Assembly: GCA_041667045.1 (NCBI GenBank)
Contig: JBAYFS010000058.1
Span: 1-12,062 of the forward strand
DNA length: 12,062 nucleotides
DNA from: JAQVSV01 sp041667045
GTDB lineage: Bacteria; Elusimicrobiota; Elusimicrobia; Elusimicrobiales; Elusimicrobiaceae
Direction of reading: 5' to 3'
The translations under genes were made by a program, and so were the position numbers. Below, piece by piece: positions 5,618 to 12,062 of this stretch. Under the pieces are notes generated by a model. It ran no database searches, was not told the DNA's origin, and was given only the letters and a program-made list of their open reading frames with translations. Position 1 is the first letter of the stretch, and every line of letters begins with the position of its first letter.

Positions 5618-6075
5618 GCGAACATACCAACCTGCATCTGGTAAGCTTCGGAATAGGCGGAGAGCTGTTCTGCGCCAACATAACGAAAATCCAGGAAATC
5701 ATCCGTTGCGGAAATATCGTGAAGATTCCCAACGCGCCCGATTTTATTGAGGGAATAATCAACCTGCGCGGCAAGGTCATCGCGGTAATCGACCTGAAAA
5801 AAAGATTCGGCATGACTGGATCGGACAAGCAGGCGCAGTCCCGGATAGTGGTCGTGGATATCGGCGGCGTAAAAATCGGACTGGCCGTTGATTTCGTGGA
5901 AAAGGTCATTAAAGTGGAAGACGCCGAATTTGAGAAAACACCGGCCATTGTTTCCGGAATTAACAGAAAATTCATTCTTGGCGTGGTTAAGCGCCAGAAC
6001 ACGATGATGCTTGTGCTTGATCTGGACGGCATTTTGTCCCAAGAAGAAATGGAGCTTTTAAAAACCGTAGAGTAG
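5614..6075 (+). CDS. cheW: CheW coupling protein (CheW2)
   Basis: A 153-residue CheW paralogue starting in the ATGA overlap with cheW1. It has the same fold markers: SFGIGGELFCANITKIQEII at 11-30, IPNAPDFIEGIINLRG at 38-53 with R52, and VIAVIDLKKRFG at 55-66. It is clearly diverged from CheW1, so it is not a recent tandem copy. Two CheW proteins in one operon may occupy different positions in the array (CheA-bound rings and CheW-only rings) or serve different receptors; only one receptor gene is in this window. Its stop is 16 bases before cheR. Confidence 0.92.
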   Translation: MSEHTNLHLVSFGIGGELFCANITKIQEIIRCGNIVKIPNAPDFIEGIINLRGKVIAVIDLKKRFGMTGSDKQAQSRIVVVDIGGVKIGLAVDFVEKVIKVEDAEFEKTPAIVSGINRKFILGVVKRQNTMMLVLDLDGILSQEEMELLKTVE

Positions 6076-6091
6076 CAGCTTTGGGGCGGCC

Positions 6092-6931
6092 ATGACAAAC
6101 TTGACTATTTCCGATACAGAGTTCTGCCAAGTGCGCGATCTCATGTATAAATTGACCGGCGTTCTTCTTAAAGACTCGAAGAAGCCGCTGGTCATATCGC
6201 GTTTGCGCAAACGGCTCATAGAACTGGGCCTGAGCTCTTTCACCGATTACCTGCCGAAACTTATGGCGCATAGCTGCGGCGAACTCGAAATTTTCATAAA
6301 CGCCATAACGACCAATGAAACCTTCTTCTTCCGGCACGACGCGCAGTTTGACTGCCTGAAAAATGAAATCCTGCCGAGCCTGACGCACCTGAAAGAGTCG
6401 CTCGGAAAGCCAAAGGAAATAAGGGTTTGGTCGGCCGCCTGCTCCACGGGCGAGGAGCCGTACACGCTGGCTATCCTGCTCTCCGAATATTTCAGGGGCA
6501 AACACAACTGGAGCTTCTCGATTCTGGCCTCGGATATAAACACGGAAGTTCTGCGCGATGCCGCCGCCGGCATCTACAGCCCCCGTAGCGTGCGCGATGT
6601 GGATCCCGAACTGCTGGCCAGATATTTCACGGAAATCCCGTCGGAAACGCATGACAAAAAGGCTTACGCCGTAAGCCCCAGGATAAAAGCGCTCGTCACG
6701 TTCCGCAGGCACAACCTGCTCAACCCTCCCATCCAGAAAAACAACGACATAGTTTTTTTGCGCAACGTGATGATTTACTTTGATTCGGACGCTAAACAGC
6801 GGGTTGTCGGGAATATTCAGGGATCGCTGGCTAAAGACGGCTATTTTTTCATCAGCCTGGCCGAACACCTGCATGACATAAAGTGCGGCATGAAGTTTTG
6901 GAAATCCGGTATTTTCAGGAATCAGGATTAA
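6092..6931 (+). CDS. cheR: CheR receptor glutamate methyltransferase
   Basis: A 279-residue CheR of normal length that transfers methyl groups from S-adenosylmethionine to receptor glutamates. The N-terminal helical domain (about 5-75) leads into TTNETFFFR (73-81), a family signature. SAM-binding residues lie in VWSAACSTGEEPYTLAI (112-128) and at D148 in ASDIN. RRHNLL (205-210) and FLRNVMIYF (222-230) complete the catalytic domain; the last motif usually has CRNV, here LRNV. Substrate glutamates are visible in the MCP encoded upstream. That receptor lacks a pentapeptide tether, so CheR presumably acts without it. A G-rich site (GGGGCGG) lies just before the ATG at 6092. The gap to cheB is two bases. 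Confidence 0.94.
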   Translation: MTNLTISDTEFCQVRDLMYKLTGVLLKDSKKPLVISRLRKRLIELGLSSFTDYLPKLMAHSCGELEIFINAITTNETFFFRHDAQFDCLKNEILPSLTHLKESLGKPKEIRVWSAACSTGEEPYTLAILLSEYFRGKHNWSFSILASDINTEVLRDAAAGIYSPRSVRDVDPELLARYFTEIPSETHDKKAYAVSPRIKALVTFRRHNLLNPPIQKNNDIVFLRNVMIYFDSDAKQRVVGNIQGSLAKDGYFFISLAEHLHDIKCGMKFWKSGIFRNQD

Positions 6932-6933
6932 GC

Positions 6934-8013
6934 ATGATACGGCTTGTTATCGCTGACGATTCGGCATTTTTGCGAGAAGTTCTTACGGATGTTCTGACCC
7001 AGCGCGGCCTGAGCGTCGTCGGCGCGGCGAAAAACGGCAAGGAAGCCATCGCCCTTGTAAAAGAATTGAAGCCGGATATCCTTATTCTGGACTGCGAAAT
7101 GCCGGTCATGCATGGCCTTGAAGCTCTGGCTAAAATAATGGCGGAATGCCCCCTGCCGGTGTTCATGTTCAGTTCTCTTACACAGGAAGGTGCATCCGTC
7201 ACGATAAAAGCTCTGGAACTGGGGGCTCTGGATTTTTTTCCGAAACCTGCGGGCGGAGCGCACGCCCTTCAGGACGTAGTGGGCGAGCTGGTTCAGAAAA
7301 TACGTTTTATCGTGATGAAAAGCAAATTCGCCCGGCTTGAAAAATTCAGACACCAGACGAAGGAAAAGGACGCGGAGGAGGAACGGGAGGAAAAACCCGT
7401 TTCCCCCCAACACATGGAACGCAAGGATGTGGATGTGATCGCCATGGGTTCATCAACGGGCGGGGTTCAGGCCGCGGTTGAAATTATTCCGAAACTGCCG
7501 GCGGAAACAAAACCTATCGTATGGGTTCAGCATATGCCGCCCAAGTTCACGAAAAGTTTCGCCGACAGGCTTGACGGCCTGTCCGCCATGAACGTGGTGG
7601 AAGCGGCGGACGGCATGGCTATAGAAAACGGAAGATGCTATCTGGCGCCCGGCGGATTCCAGATGACCGTCGTCAAAACCGGCGCGAAAACGCGCATCCG
7701 CATAGGCGACTCGGTAAAAGTGAACGGACACTGCCCCTCTTGCAACGTGCTTTTTAATTCGGTGGCGGAGTGTTACGGACAAAAAGCGCTCGGCGTTATT
7801 TTAACCGGCATGGGCGATGACGGGACCGAAGGGCTTGTGAACATGCACGCGAAAGGAGCCCTGGTAATAGGACAGGACGAACGGAGCTGCATAGTATACG
7901 GAATGCCCAAAGCGGCCTTCTGCAAGGGCGCGGTTGACGCGCAATACCCGTTAAGCGCCATCCACTCGGCCATAGAAAAAGTAATCGGCCTTGACCAGCC
8001 TGGGGCATTATAG
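6934..8013 (+). CDS. cheB: CheB receptor methylesterase / response regulator
   Basis: A 359-residue two-domain protein. Residues 1-125 are a receiver with D8-D9, phosphoacceptor D53 (ILDCEMP), S80 and K104 (FPKP). A charged linker rich in E and K (about 138-162) connects to the methylesterase domain (about 166-355). Its catalytic triad is S174 in GSSTGG, H200 in VQHMPP and D296 in TGMGDDG. It demethylates receptor glutamates when phosphorylated by CheA. The segment usually read as HRPSVDVLF is HCPSCNVLF here (C267, C270), a CxxC pair close to the active-site region. The ATG at 6934 with AGGA at 6924-6927 gives the classical receiver N-terminus MIRLVIADD; a longer in-frame start overlapping cheR is not needed. 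Confidence 0.94.
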   Translation: MIRLVIADDSAFLREVLTDVLTQRGLSVVGAAKNGKEAIALVKELKPDILILDCEMPVMHGLEALAKIMAECPLPVFMFSSLTQEGASVTIKALELGALDFFPKPAGGAHALQDVVGELVQKIRFIVMKSKFARLEKFRHQTKEKDAEEEREEKPVSPQHMERKDVDVIAMGSSTGGVQAAVEIIPKLPAETKPIVWVQHMPPKFTKSFADRLDGLSAMNVVEAADGMAIENGRCYLAPGGFQMTVVKTGAKTRIRIGDSVKVNGHCPSCNVLFNSVAECYGQKALGVILTGMGDDGTEGLVNMHAKGALVIGQDERSCIVYGMPKAAFCKGAVDAQYPLSAIHSAIEKVIGLDQPGAL

Positions 8014-8025
8014 AGAAGAGGAAAC

Positions 8026-10773
8026 ATGTCAGACGATATATCACCAGAGGAGAGGGCGGCGCTCATATCCGAATTTTTGTCGGAAAGTTCCGGTTTCCTT
8101 CAGGACCTCAACCAGAAACTTGTGAGCGCGGAAGAGTCCGTAAACTGCGGAAAAGCTCTTTCCGACGACGATCTGCACGAAATGTTCCGGGCGGCCCACA
8201 ACATCAAAGGCATGGCCGCGTTCGTGGGGCTGCCGATAACCCAGACTCTTACGCACGAGATGGAAACAGTCCTCTCGAAAGTCAGGAACAAGGAACTGCA
8301 GTTTAACAGCAGGGTGATAGACGTTTTATTCGAGGTTTTTGACGCGCTTGAAGAAGAATTCCAAAGCCTTAAGGACACTTCAAGGGAAACGACGGATGTG
8401 GAGCAGGTGCTCGCCGACATTAAGGGGTTGCTGGAGCCTGCGCCGGACGAAAAAAAGGCCAGCCCACCCGAACCCGCGGAACAGCCCCTGCCGCCGGCGG
8501 ACAAGTACATCGCTAAATTCATTGAAGACACCGACCACCAGATAGTGAATTTCAACAATGTCCTTCTGTCCGTTGAGTCCAATCTGGAAACACCCGGCGC
8601 GGTGAACGAACTTTTCCGGATAATCCACACGGTGAAAGGGTCCGCAGGACTGGTCAACGCGAAGAAGATAGCGAAAATAGCGCACAGCATGGAAAATATT
8701 CTCGCGTATTACCGCGACGCGAAAACCAAAATGGACGAGACCACGATATCGCTGCTTTTCGTGGGCATAGACGCGGTGAAGGAAATCATTTCCCTCTATA
8801 AGGAAAAAAGCGCCACAAAATTTGATACGCGCCCAATTTGCGCGATGTTTGACGTGGTCTACCTGGAACTGACACATCAGGCGCCTCCGCAGATAAACGG
8901 TGAAGACCACGACACAAAAGAAAAACAGCCGGTACCGGCGGTTCCCCGGGAAAGCCAAAAAACCGGCATACCGGACAAGCCTCAGCAAAAACCGGAGGAA
9001 ACGCAGATGAATTACGAAAACATTGATCTTTTCCGGATAAACGTCGCTATCATGAAAATGGCTGCGATGAAAAGCGTCAAACTGATTCTGGCGCTGGAGA
9101 AACTTGCCCCGCTGGGCAAGGTAATAGCCTGCAAGCCTGGACCGGAACAGATAAAGGATGATTCCGGGGAAGCCGTGGAAATAGAAATCACATTCGCGTC
9201 TTCGCAGCTGGATGAAAAAGATATAAGAAAACTCTTGAAACTGGACGCCTTCGAAGTGGTTTCCATCGAAAGAGTAGACACGAGGGAAAAAGAAAGCAGC
9301 ACAAACGCCGCACAGGGGAGTGACGGGAATATGCTTGAAAATAACAATAATGCCAACGAAAACGGTTTGGACGCAAAAACCCAGACAGTTGCGAAACCGG
9401 GCGGGATAGAACTGTCTACCATACGCATAGATTCCAACAAGCTTGACACGCTTATGAATCTCGCCGGGGAGCTGGTTATTGTCCGGGCGCGCTTCGCCCA
9501 GCTGGTGGGCCTGTTTAACCGCGAAATTTCCGTTCACCGGGAAAGCGTGCAAACGCTGCGGGAAATAAAATCCTCATCGGAAACGCTGAGCAAGGAAGTC
9601 CTGTCCGACAGCAAAACAGACAGCCGGGAAAGCAAACGGATCCGCTCGGCGATAGAAGAACTGGACGCGAAAATAGAGCAGATAATGACCCAGTCGTCAA
9701 AAAACAGTTTCGCCAACACCGTCCACGCTTTAGACGAGATCACCGGCTCGCTGGGCAAAATATCGAGCGATATACAAACCGGCGTCATGCAGGCGCGCAT
9801 GATTCCGATAGAGGGTATTTTCACCAGATTCAAACGCATTATCCGCGACATCGCCAAGAGCCTTAATAAAGATGTCTGCCTGCAAATTAAAGGTGAAACC
9901 ACCGAACTGGACAAAAAACTCGTGGACAGCCTGGGCGATCCGCTTACCCATATGGTGCGAAACGCCATAGACCACGGAATTGAGGATGCGGAAACCCGCC
10001 GGAAAACCGGCAAACCTCCAACAGGAACCATCTCGCTAAGCGCCGAGCATAAAGGCAACAACATCTGGATAGAAGTGCGGGACGACGGCCGAGGCATAGA
10101 CGTCAACAAGGTAACGGAAAGCGCGGTCCGCAAGGGGCTGTACACCGAAACCAATATCGAAAAAATGACCGAAAAAGACAAGCTTAACATTCTTTTCCTG
10201 CCGGGTTTTTCCACCGCGGAAAAAGTGACCAGCCTGTCGGGGCGCGGAGTGGGAATGGACGTTGTAAAAAACATGATAACCAGCGTTAACGGAACGATAG
10301 ACATCGAAACCCAATTGGGCAAAGGCACAACGTTTATCCTTAAGATTCCGCTCACGCTCGCCATTATCGAAGCCCTGCTGGTGGTTATAGGCGATTCGGT
10401 TTACGCGTTCCCGCTTGAGGCCGTTACGGAAATCGTCAAGATTTCGTCGGGAGACATCTACTCGGTCAACAATAACGACACCATAAAACTCCGCGAACAC
10501 GCGTTGAGCCTTGTCGAATTGCCTGATGTGCTGAAAATCAACGCGAAGAAAACGGAGTCCCCCTATAAACGGGTGGTGGTTATAACCGACGGGAACAAGA
10601 AAGTGGGTGTGGTGGTGGACGATCTGGTGGGCGAGGATGAGATTGTCATCAAATCACTGCCGGAATATTTCGCGCATGTCCGGGGTATAACCGGCGCGTC
10701 AATACTGGGCGACGGCAGGATAGCCCTTATTCTTGACCCCGCCGATATTATCAGCAAAGCGAATAAAATTTAA
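8026..10773 (+). CDS. cheA: CheA histidine kinase with two Hpt domains and enlarged P3
   Basis: A 915-residue kinase, well above the usual 650-750. Two phosphotransfer domains are seen: Hpt1 about 8-130 with H58 (AHNIKG) and Hpt2 about 160-280 with H201 (HTVKGSAG). Pro-rich linkers follow each (140-158 and 286-328). Residues 330-418 look like a P2 docking domain (FRINVAIM, LEKLAPLGKVIACKPGPE, VVSIERV). P3 dimerisation runs 467-608, starting DTLMNLAGELVIVRARF. It is about 65 residues longer than in Thermotoga CheA because of a Ser/Lys/Glu-rich helical insert around 497-560. P4 ATPase has the N box HMVRNAIDHGIE (642-653), DDGRGID (686-692) and FLPGFSTAEKVTSLSGRGVGM (split around 724-744). P5, about 775-910, is the CheW-like regulatory domain. 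GAGG at 8018-8021 precedes the ATG. It phosphorylates CheY and CheB. Confidence 0.95.
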   Translation: MSDDISPEERAALISEFLSESSGFLQDLNQKLVSAEESVNCGKALSDDDLHEMFRAAHNIKGMAAFVGLPITQTLTHEMETVLSKVRNKELQFNSRVIDVLFEVFDALEEEFQSLKDTSRETTDVEQVLADIKGLLEPAPDEKKASPPEPAEQPLPPADKYIAKFIEDTDHQIVNFNNVLLSVESNLETPGAVNELFRIIHTVKGSAGLVNAKKIAKIAHSMENILAYYRDAKTKMDETTISLLFVGIDAVKEIISLYKEKSATKFDTRPICAMFDVVYLELTHQAPPQINGEDHDTKEKQPVPAVPRESQKTGIPDKPQQKPEETQMNYENIDLFRINVAIMKMAAMKSVKLILALEKLAPLGKVIACKPGPEQIKDDSGEAVEIEITFASSQLDEKDIRKLLKLDAFEVVSIERVDTREKESSTNAAQGSDGNMLENNNNANENGLDAKTQTVAKPGGIELSTIRIDSNKLDTLMNLAGELVIVRARFAQLVGLFNREISVHRESVQTLREIKSSSETLSKEVLSDSKTDSRESKRIRSAIEELDAKIEQIMTQSSKNSFANTVHALDEITGSLGKISSDIQTGVMQARMIPIEGIFTRFKRIIRDIAKSLNKDVCLQIKGETTELDKKLVDSLGDPLTHMVRNAIDHGIEDAETRRKTGKPPTGTISLSAEHKGNNIWIEVRDDGRGIDVNKVTESAVRKGLYTETNIEKMTEKDKLNILFLPGFSTAEKVTSLSGRGVGMDVVKNMITSVNGTIDIETQLGKGTTFILKIPLTLAIIEALLVVIGDSVYAFPLEAVTEIVKISSGDIYSVNNNDTIKLREHALSLVELPDVLKINAKKTESPYKRVVVITDGNKKVGVVVDDLVGEDEIVIKSLPEYFAHVRGITGASILGDGRIALILDPADIISKANKI

Positions 10774-10785
10774 GGCACGAGTTAA

Positions 10786-11310
10786 ATGGATAACGAACAA
10801 AGCCGCCTGCTCGCCGCGCACTTTCAGTGCGAACCGGGAAACACAGTCCTTGTGGGCATAGCCGACGTACGCGTCGGCAGATCCCCGCAGGTGCTGAAAA
10901 CCAATCTCGGTTCGTGCATAGCGGTATGCCTCTATTGCCAGGCGGCGGAAGTGGGCGGCATGCTCCACTTCATGCTCGCTTCGCCGCTGCCGAAGGAGCG
11001 GGAAGGCTTTAAAAAGGGAAAGTACGCCGAAACCGGCATCCCGGAACTGATAACGGTTCTCAAATCCCGTTTCGGCGTGGAACAAACCCAGCTTACCGCC
11101 AAAATTTTCGGCGGGGCAAGCCTTTTGCCGGGCGTAAAGCATAACATCGGTCTGGATAACGAAGCGGCGGCCCGCAAATACCTGCGGGAATACGGAATCC
11201 GCATTATCGCCTCCAAAACCGGAGGCGTCAAAGGGTACAAAGTGGATTTTGACCTGGGCACAGGCAAAGTGAAGTGCCAGACATTTGACGGAGACATAAT
11301 GGAGTTTTAA
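10786..11310 (+). CDS. cheD: CheD receptor glutamine deamidase
   Basis: A 174-residue CheD. The catalytic cysteine is C44 in TNLGSCIAVCLY, the histidine is H61 in GGMLHFML, and T39 fits the threonine of the triad. KIFGGASLLPG (106-116) and the glycine-rich GGVKGYKVDFDLGTGKV (146-162) are further family marks. CheD deamidates receptor glutamines to methylatable glutamates and, in Bacillus and Thermotoga, binds CheC and raises its phosphatase activity. The immediate neighbour is a CheC gene three bases downstream, which fits that complex. The receptor here already encodes EE pairs at the visible consensus sites, so CheC control may matter more than deamidation; this is inference. The ribosome site is weak (GAG at 10779-10781), so coupling to cheA translation is possible. 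Confidence 0.93.
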   Translation: MDNEQSRLLAAHFQCEPGNTVLVGIADVRVGRSPQVLKTNLGSCIAVCLYCQAAEVGGMLHFMLASPLPKEREGFKKGKYAETGIPELITVLKSRFGVEQTQLTAKIFGGASLLPGVKHNIGLDNEAAARKYLREYGIRIIASKTGGVKGYKVDFDLGTGKVKCQTFDGDIMEF

Positions 11311-11313
11311 TTT

Positions 11314-11910
11314 ATGGAACAACACACGCCGGTTAATAAATATATCAGAATGGTTTCTCAAATGAGCGTTGAAAAAGCGTCCGCCGTGCTGGGCAAACTG
11401 CTTAAAAACGACGCCAAGATCGAACTGGAAAACGTATACATGAGCGACATGTCGGCCATAACATCCAAAATGAACGCCTCCGGCGAGCGGATTATCGGCG
11501 CGATGATAGATCTGACGGGTGATACGGATTTCAAATTCCTTCTTTTTGTGAACGATAAAGACAGTTTCCTGCTGACCGACCTCATGCTCCGCAAACCCAT
11601 CGGCACCACAACGGCCTTCGGCCCTTACGTTTACAGCACGGTCAAAGAAATAGGAAACATTCTGGCCAGCGCGATTGCCGGCGTGTTTTCCGTTGACTTC
11701 AAGCTTAACCTGAAACCCACCCCGCCGTACGGAATGCATGATTTCAGCGGCTCCATTTTTGAGGAATATATCATGAACTCCCAAATCATCGCCGAAGAAA
11801 TCGTGATAATAGAAAGCGTTTTCAATGTGGTGGGGCACGGGCTCAGATGCAGCATGTATATAATTCCGGTTGACGAAAAAAAGGTGCTTGAGCACCTTGC
11901 AGCCATTTAG
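11314..11910 (+). CDS. cheC: CheC-family CheY-P phosphatase (CheC2)
   Basis: A 198-residue CheC-like protein. One complete phosphatase signature [D/S]x3Ex2Nx22P is present: S108, E112, N115 and P138, with exact spacing (STVKEIGNILASAIAG ... TPP). At the N-terminus, where CheC has its first site, MVSQMSVEKASAVLGKLL lacks the E and N, so this is also a single-site enzyme. Length and the N-terminal helix favour CheC over the shorter CheX. It sits between cheD and a second cheY, a natural CheD-CheC-CheY unit. GGAG at 11301-11304 inside the end of cheD serves as its ribosome site. It is clearly diverged from CheC1, so each may serve a different CheY. The last codons contain a 7-bp hairpin described separately. 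Confidence 0.85.
   Translation: MEQHTPVNKYIRMVSQMSVEKASAVLGKLLKNDAKIELENVYMSDMSAITSKMNASGERIIGAMIDLTGDTDFKFLLFVNDKDSFLLTDLMLRKPIGTTTAFGPYVYSTVKEIGNILASAIAGVFSVDFKLNLKPTPPYGMHDFSGSIFEEYIMNSQIIAEEIVIIESVFNVVGHGLRCSMYIIPVDEKKVLEHLAAI
11876..11898 (-). terminator. terminator-like hairpin on the minus strand inside the cheC2 3' end
   Basis: AAGGTGC (11881-11887) and GCACCTT (11892-11898) form a perfect 7-bp stem with a TTGA loop. A seven-A run (11876-11882) lies on its left, so read on the minus strand the hairpin is followed by T7, the form of an intrinsic terminator. On the plus strand no T-run follows. It lies in coding sequence and could be a by-product of the codons; no minus-strand gene is known here. 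Confidence 0.25.
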
Positions 11911-11922
11911 CGTGAGGATTTT

Positions 11923-12062
11923 ATGCCAAAGAAAATATTAATTGTTGACGACGCTCCGGTAATCAGGTCCGTGCTGCGGGATATGCTGGAACTGGGCGGC
12001 TTCGAAGTTGTCGGCGAAGGCGAAAACGGCATAGAGGCCGTGCAGAAATTCCTTGACCTGAA
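11923..12062 (+). CDS. cheY: CheY-type response regulator (CheY2), N-terminal part
   Basis: The first 46 codons of a receiver domain, cut by the window end. MPKKILIVDDAPVIRSVLRD begins with the acidic pair D9-D10 and the first helix of CheY proteins, followed by GFEVVGEGENG. The phosphoacceptor lies beyond the edge, so function is not confirmed and an attached output domain cannot be excluded. GAGGA at 11914-11918 is the ribosome site. It follows cheC2 by 12 bases. It differs from CheY1 at many positions in the shared stretch, so it is a separate paralogue rather than a copy. Confidence 0.85.
   Translation, partial: MPKKILIVDDAPVIRSVLRDMLELGGFEVVGEGENGIEAVQKFLDL

Noticed and set aside
8380..9552. 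Long open minus-strand frame (about 390 codons) opposite cheA
   Set aside because: It mirrors the CheA linkers and P2 region and shows no domain or ribosome site; an antisense shadow.
10699..11895. Long open minus-strand frame (about 398 codons) opposite cheD and cheC2
   Set aside because: Its protein shows no recognisable domain and is rich in His, Phe and Arg, as expected for the antisense of codon-biased genes. The plus-strand genes carry complete family motifs.
1..12062. tRNA or rRNA genes, CRISPR arrays, insertion sequences, sigma-28 promoter
   Set aside because: No cloverleaf, regular spacer repeat or transposase gene was seen, and no TAAA-N15-GCCGATAA promoter was found upstream of the operon.

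Overview
The window is a long, co-oriented chemotaxis operon from a bacterium with roughly 50% G+C. It is preceded by a small PilZ-CYTH pair and by the start of a divergent purine permease gene. Transmembrane receptor topology and the full CheA/W/R/B/D/C/Y set point to a flagellated or otherwise taxis-capable bacterium. There is no CheZ in the window; two CheC-family phosphatases and CheD are present instead, as in Bacillus, Thermotoga, spirochaetes and several deep-branching or uncultured phyla (Elusimicrobiota-like lineages are plausible). I cannot fix the phylum from the sequence alone.

Layout. Minus strand 1-586: N-terminal 195 residues of an AzgA/NCS2-type purine permease, running off the left edge. 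Plus strand 675-1698: a PilZ protein and a CYTH phosphohydrolase/cyclase-fold protein whose genes overlap by 11 bases. 1699-1899: a gene-free stretch with an extended -10 promoter, repeated TTAGT/ACTAA half-sites and a leader that can fold as a small three-stem RNA. 1900-2919: cheY1 and cheC1. 2920-3036: a structured spacer with a strong 14-bp hairpin. 3037-5065: a second PilZ gene and a transmembrane methyl-accepting chemotaxis protein (MCP). 5066-5122: a spacer with a perfect 13-bp GC-rich hairpin. 5123-11910: cheW1, cheW2, cheR, cheB, cheA, cheD and cheC2, with gaps of 2-16 bases or an ATGA overlap. 11923 to the end: the first 46 residues of a second CheY.

How it works together (family knowledge plus inference). 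The MCP, bridged by two CheW paralogues, would control CheA. CheA carries two intact histidine phosphotransfer domains, a P2-like docking domain and an enlarged P3 dimerisation domain. It would phosphorylate the two CheY proteins and CheB. CheR methylates the receptor, CheB demethylates it and CheD deamidates it. The two CheC proteins, each with only one intact phosphatase motif, would remove phosphate from CheY. Two PilZ proteins with complete c-di-GMP-binding motifs, one immediately upstream of the receptor, suggest that c-di-GMP is an input to the system.

The most unusual points are a four-residue insertion next to the phosphorylation site of CheY1, the single-site CheC pair, the dual-Hpt CheA with enlarged P3, and strong hairpins ending at the Shine-Dalgarno sequences of pilZ2 and cheW1, so that they bracket the pilZ2-mcp segment. 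The components are recognisable families; I see no wholly unknown system.
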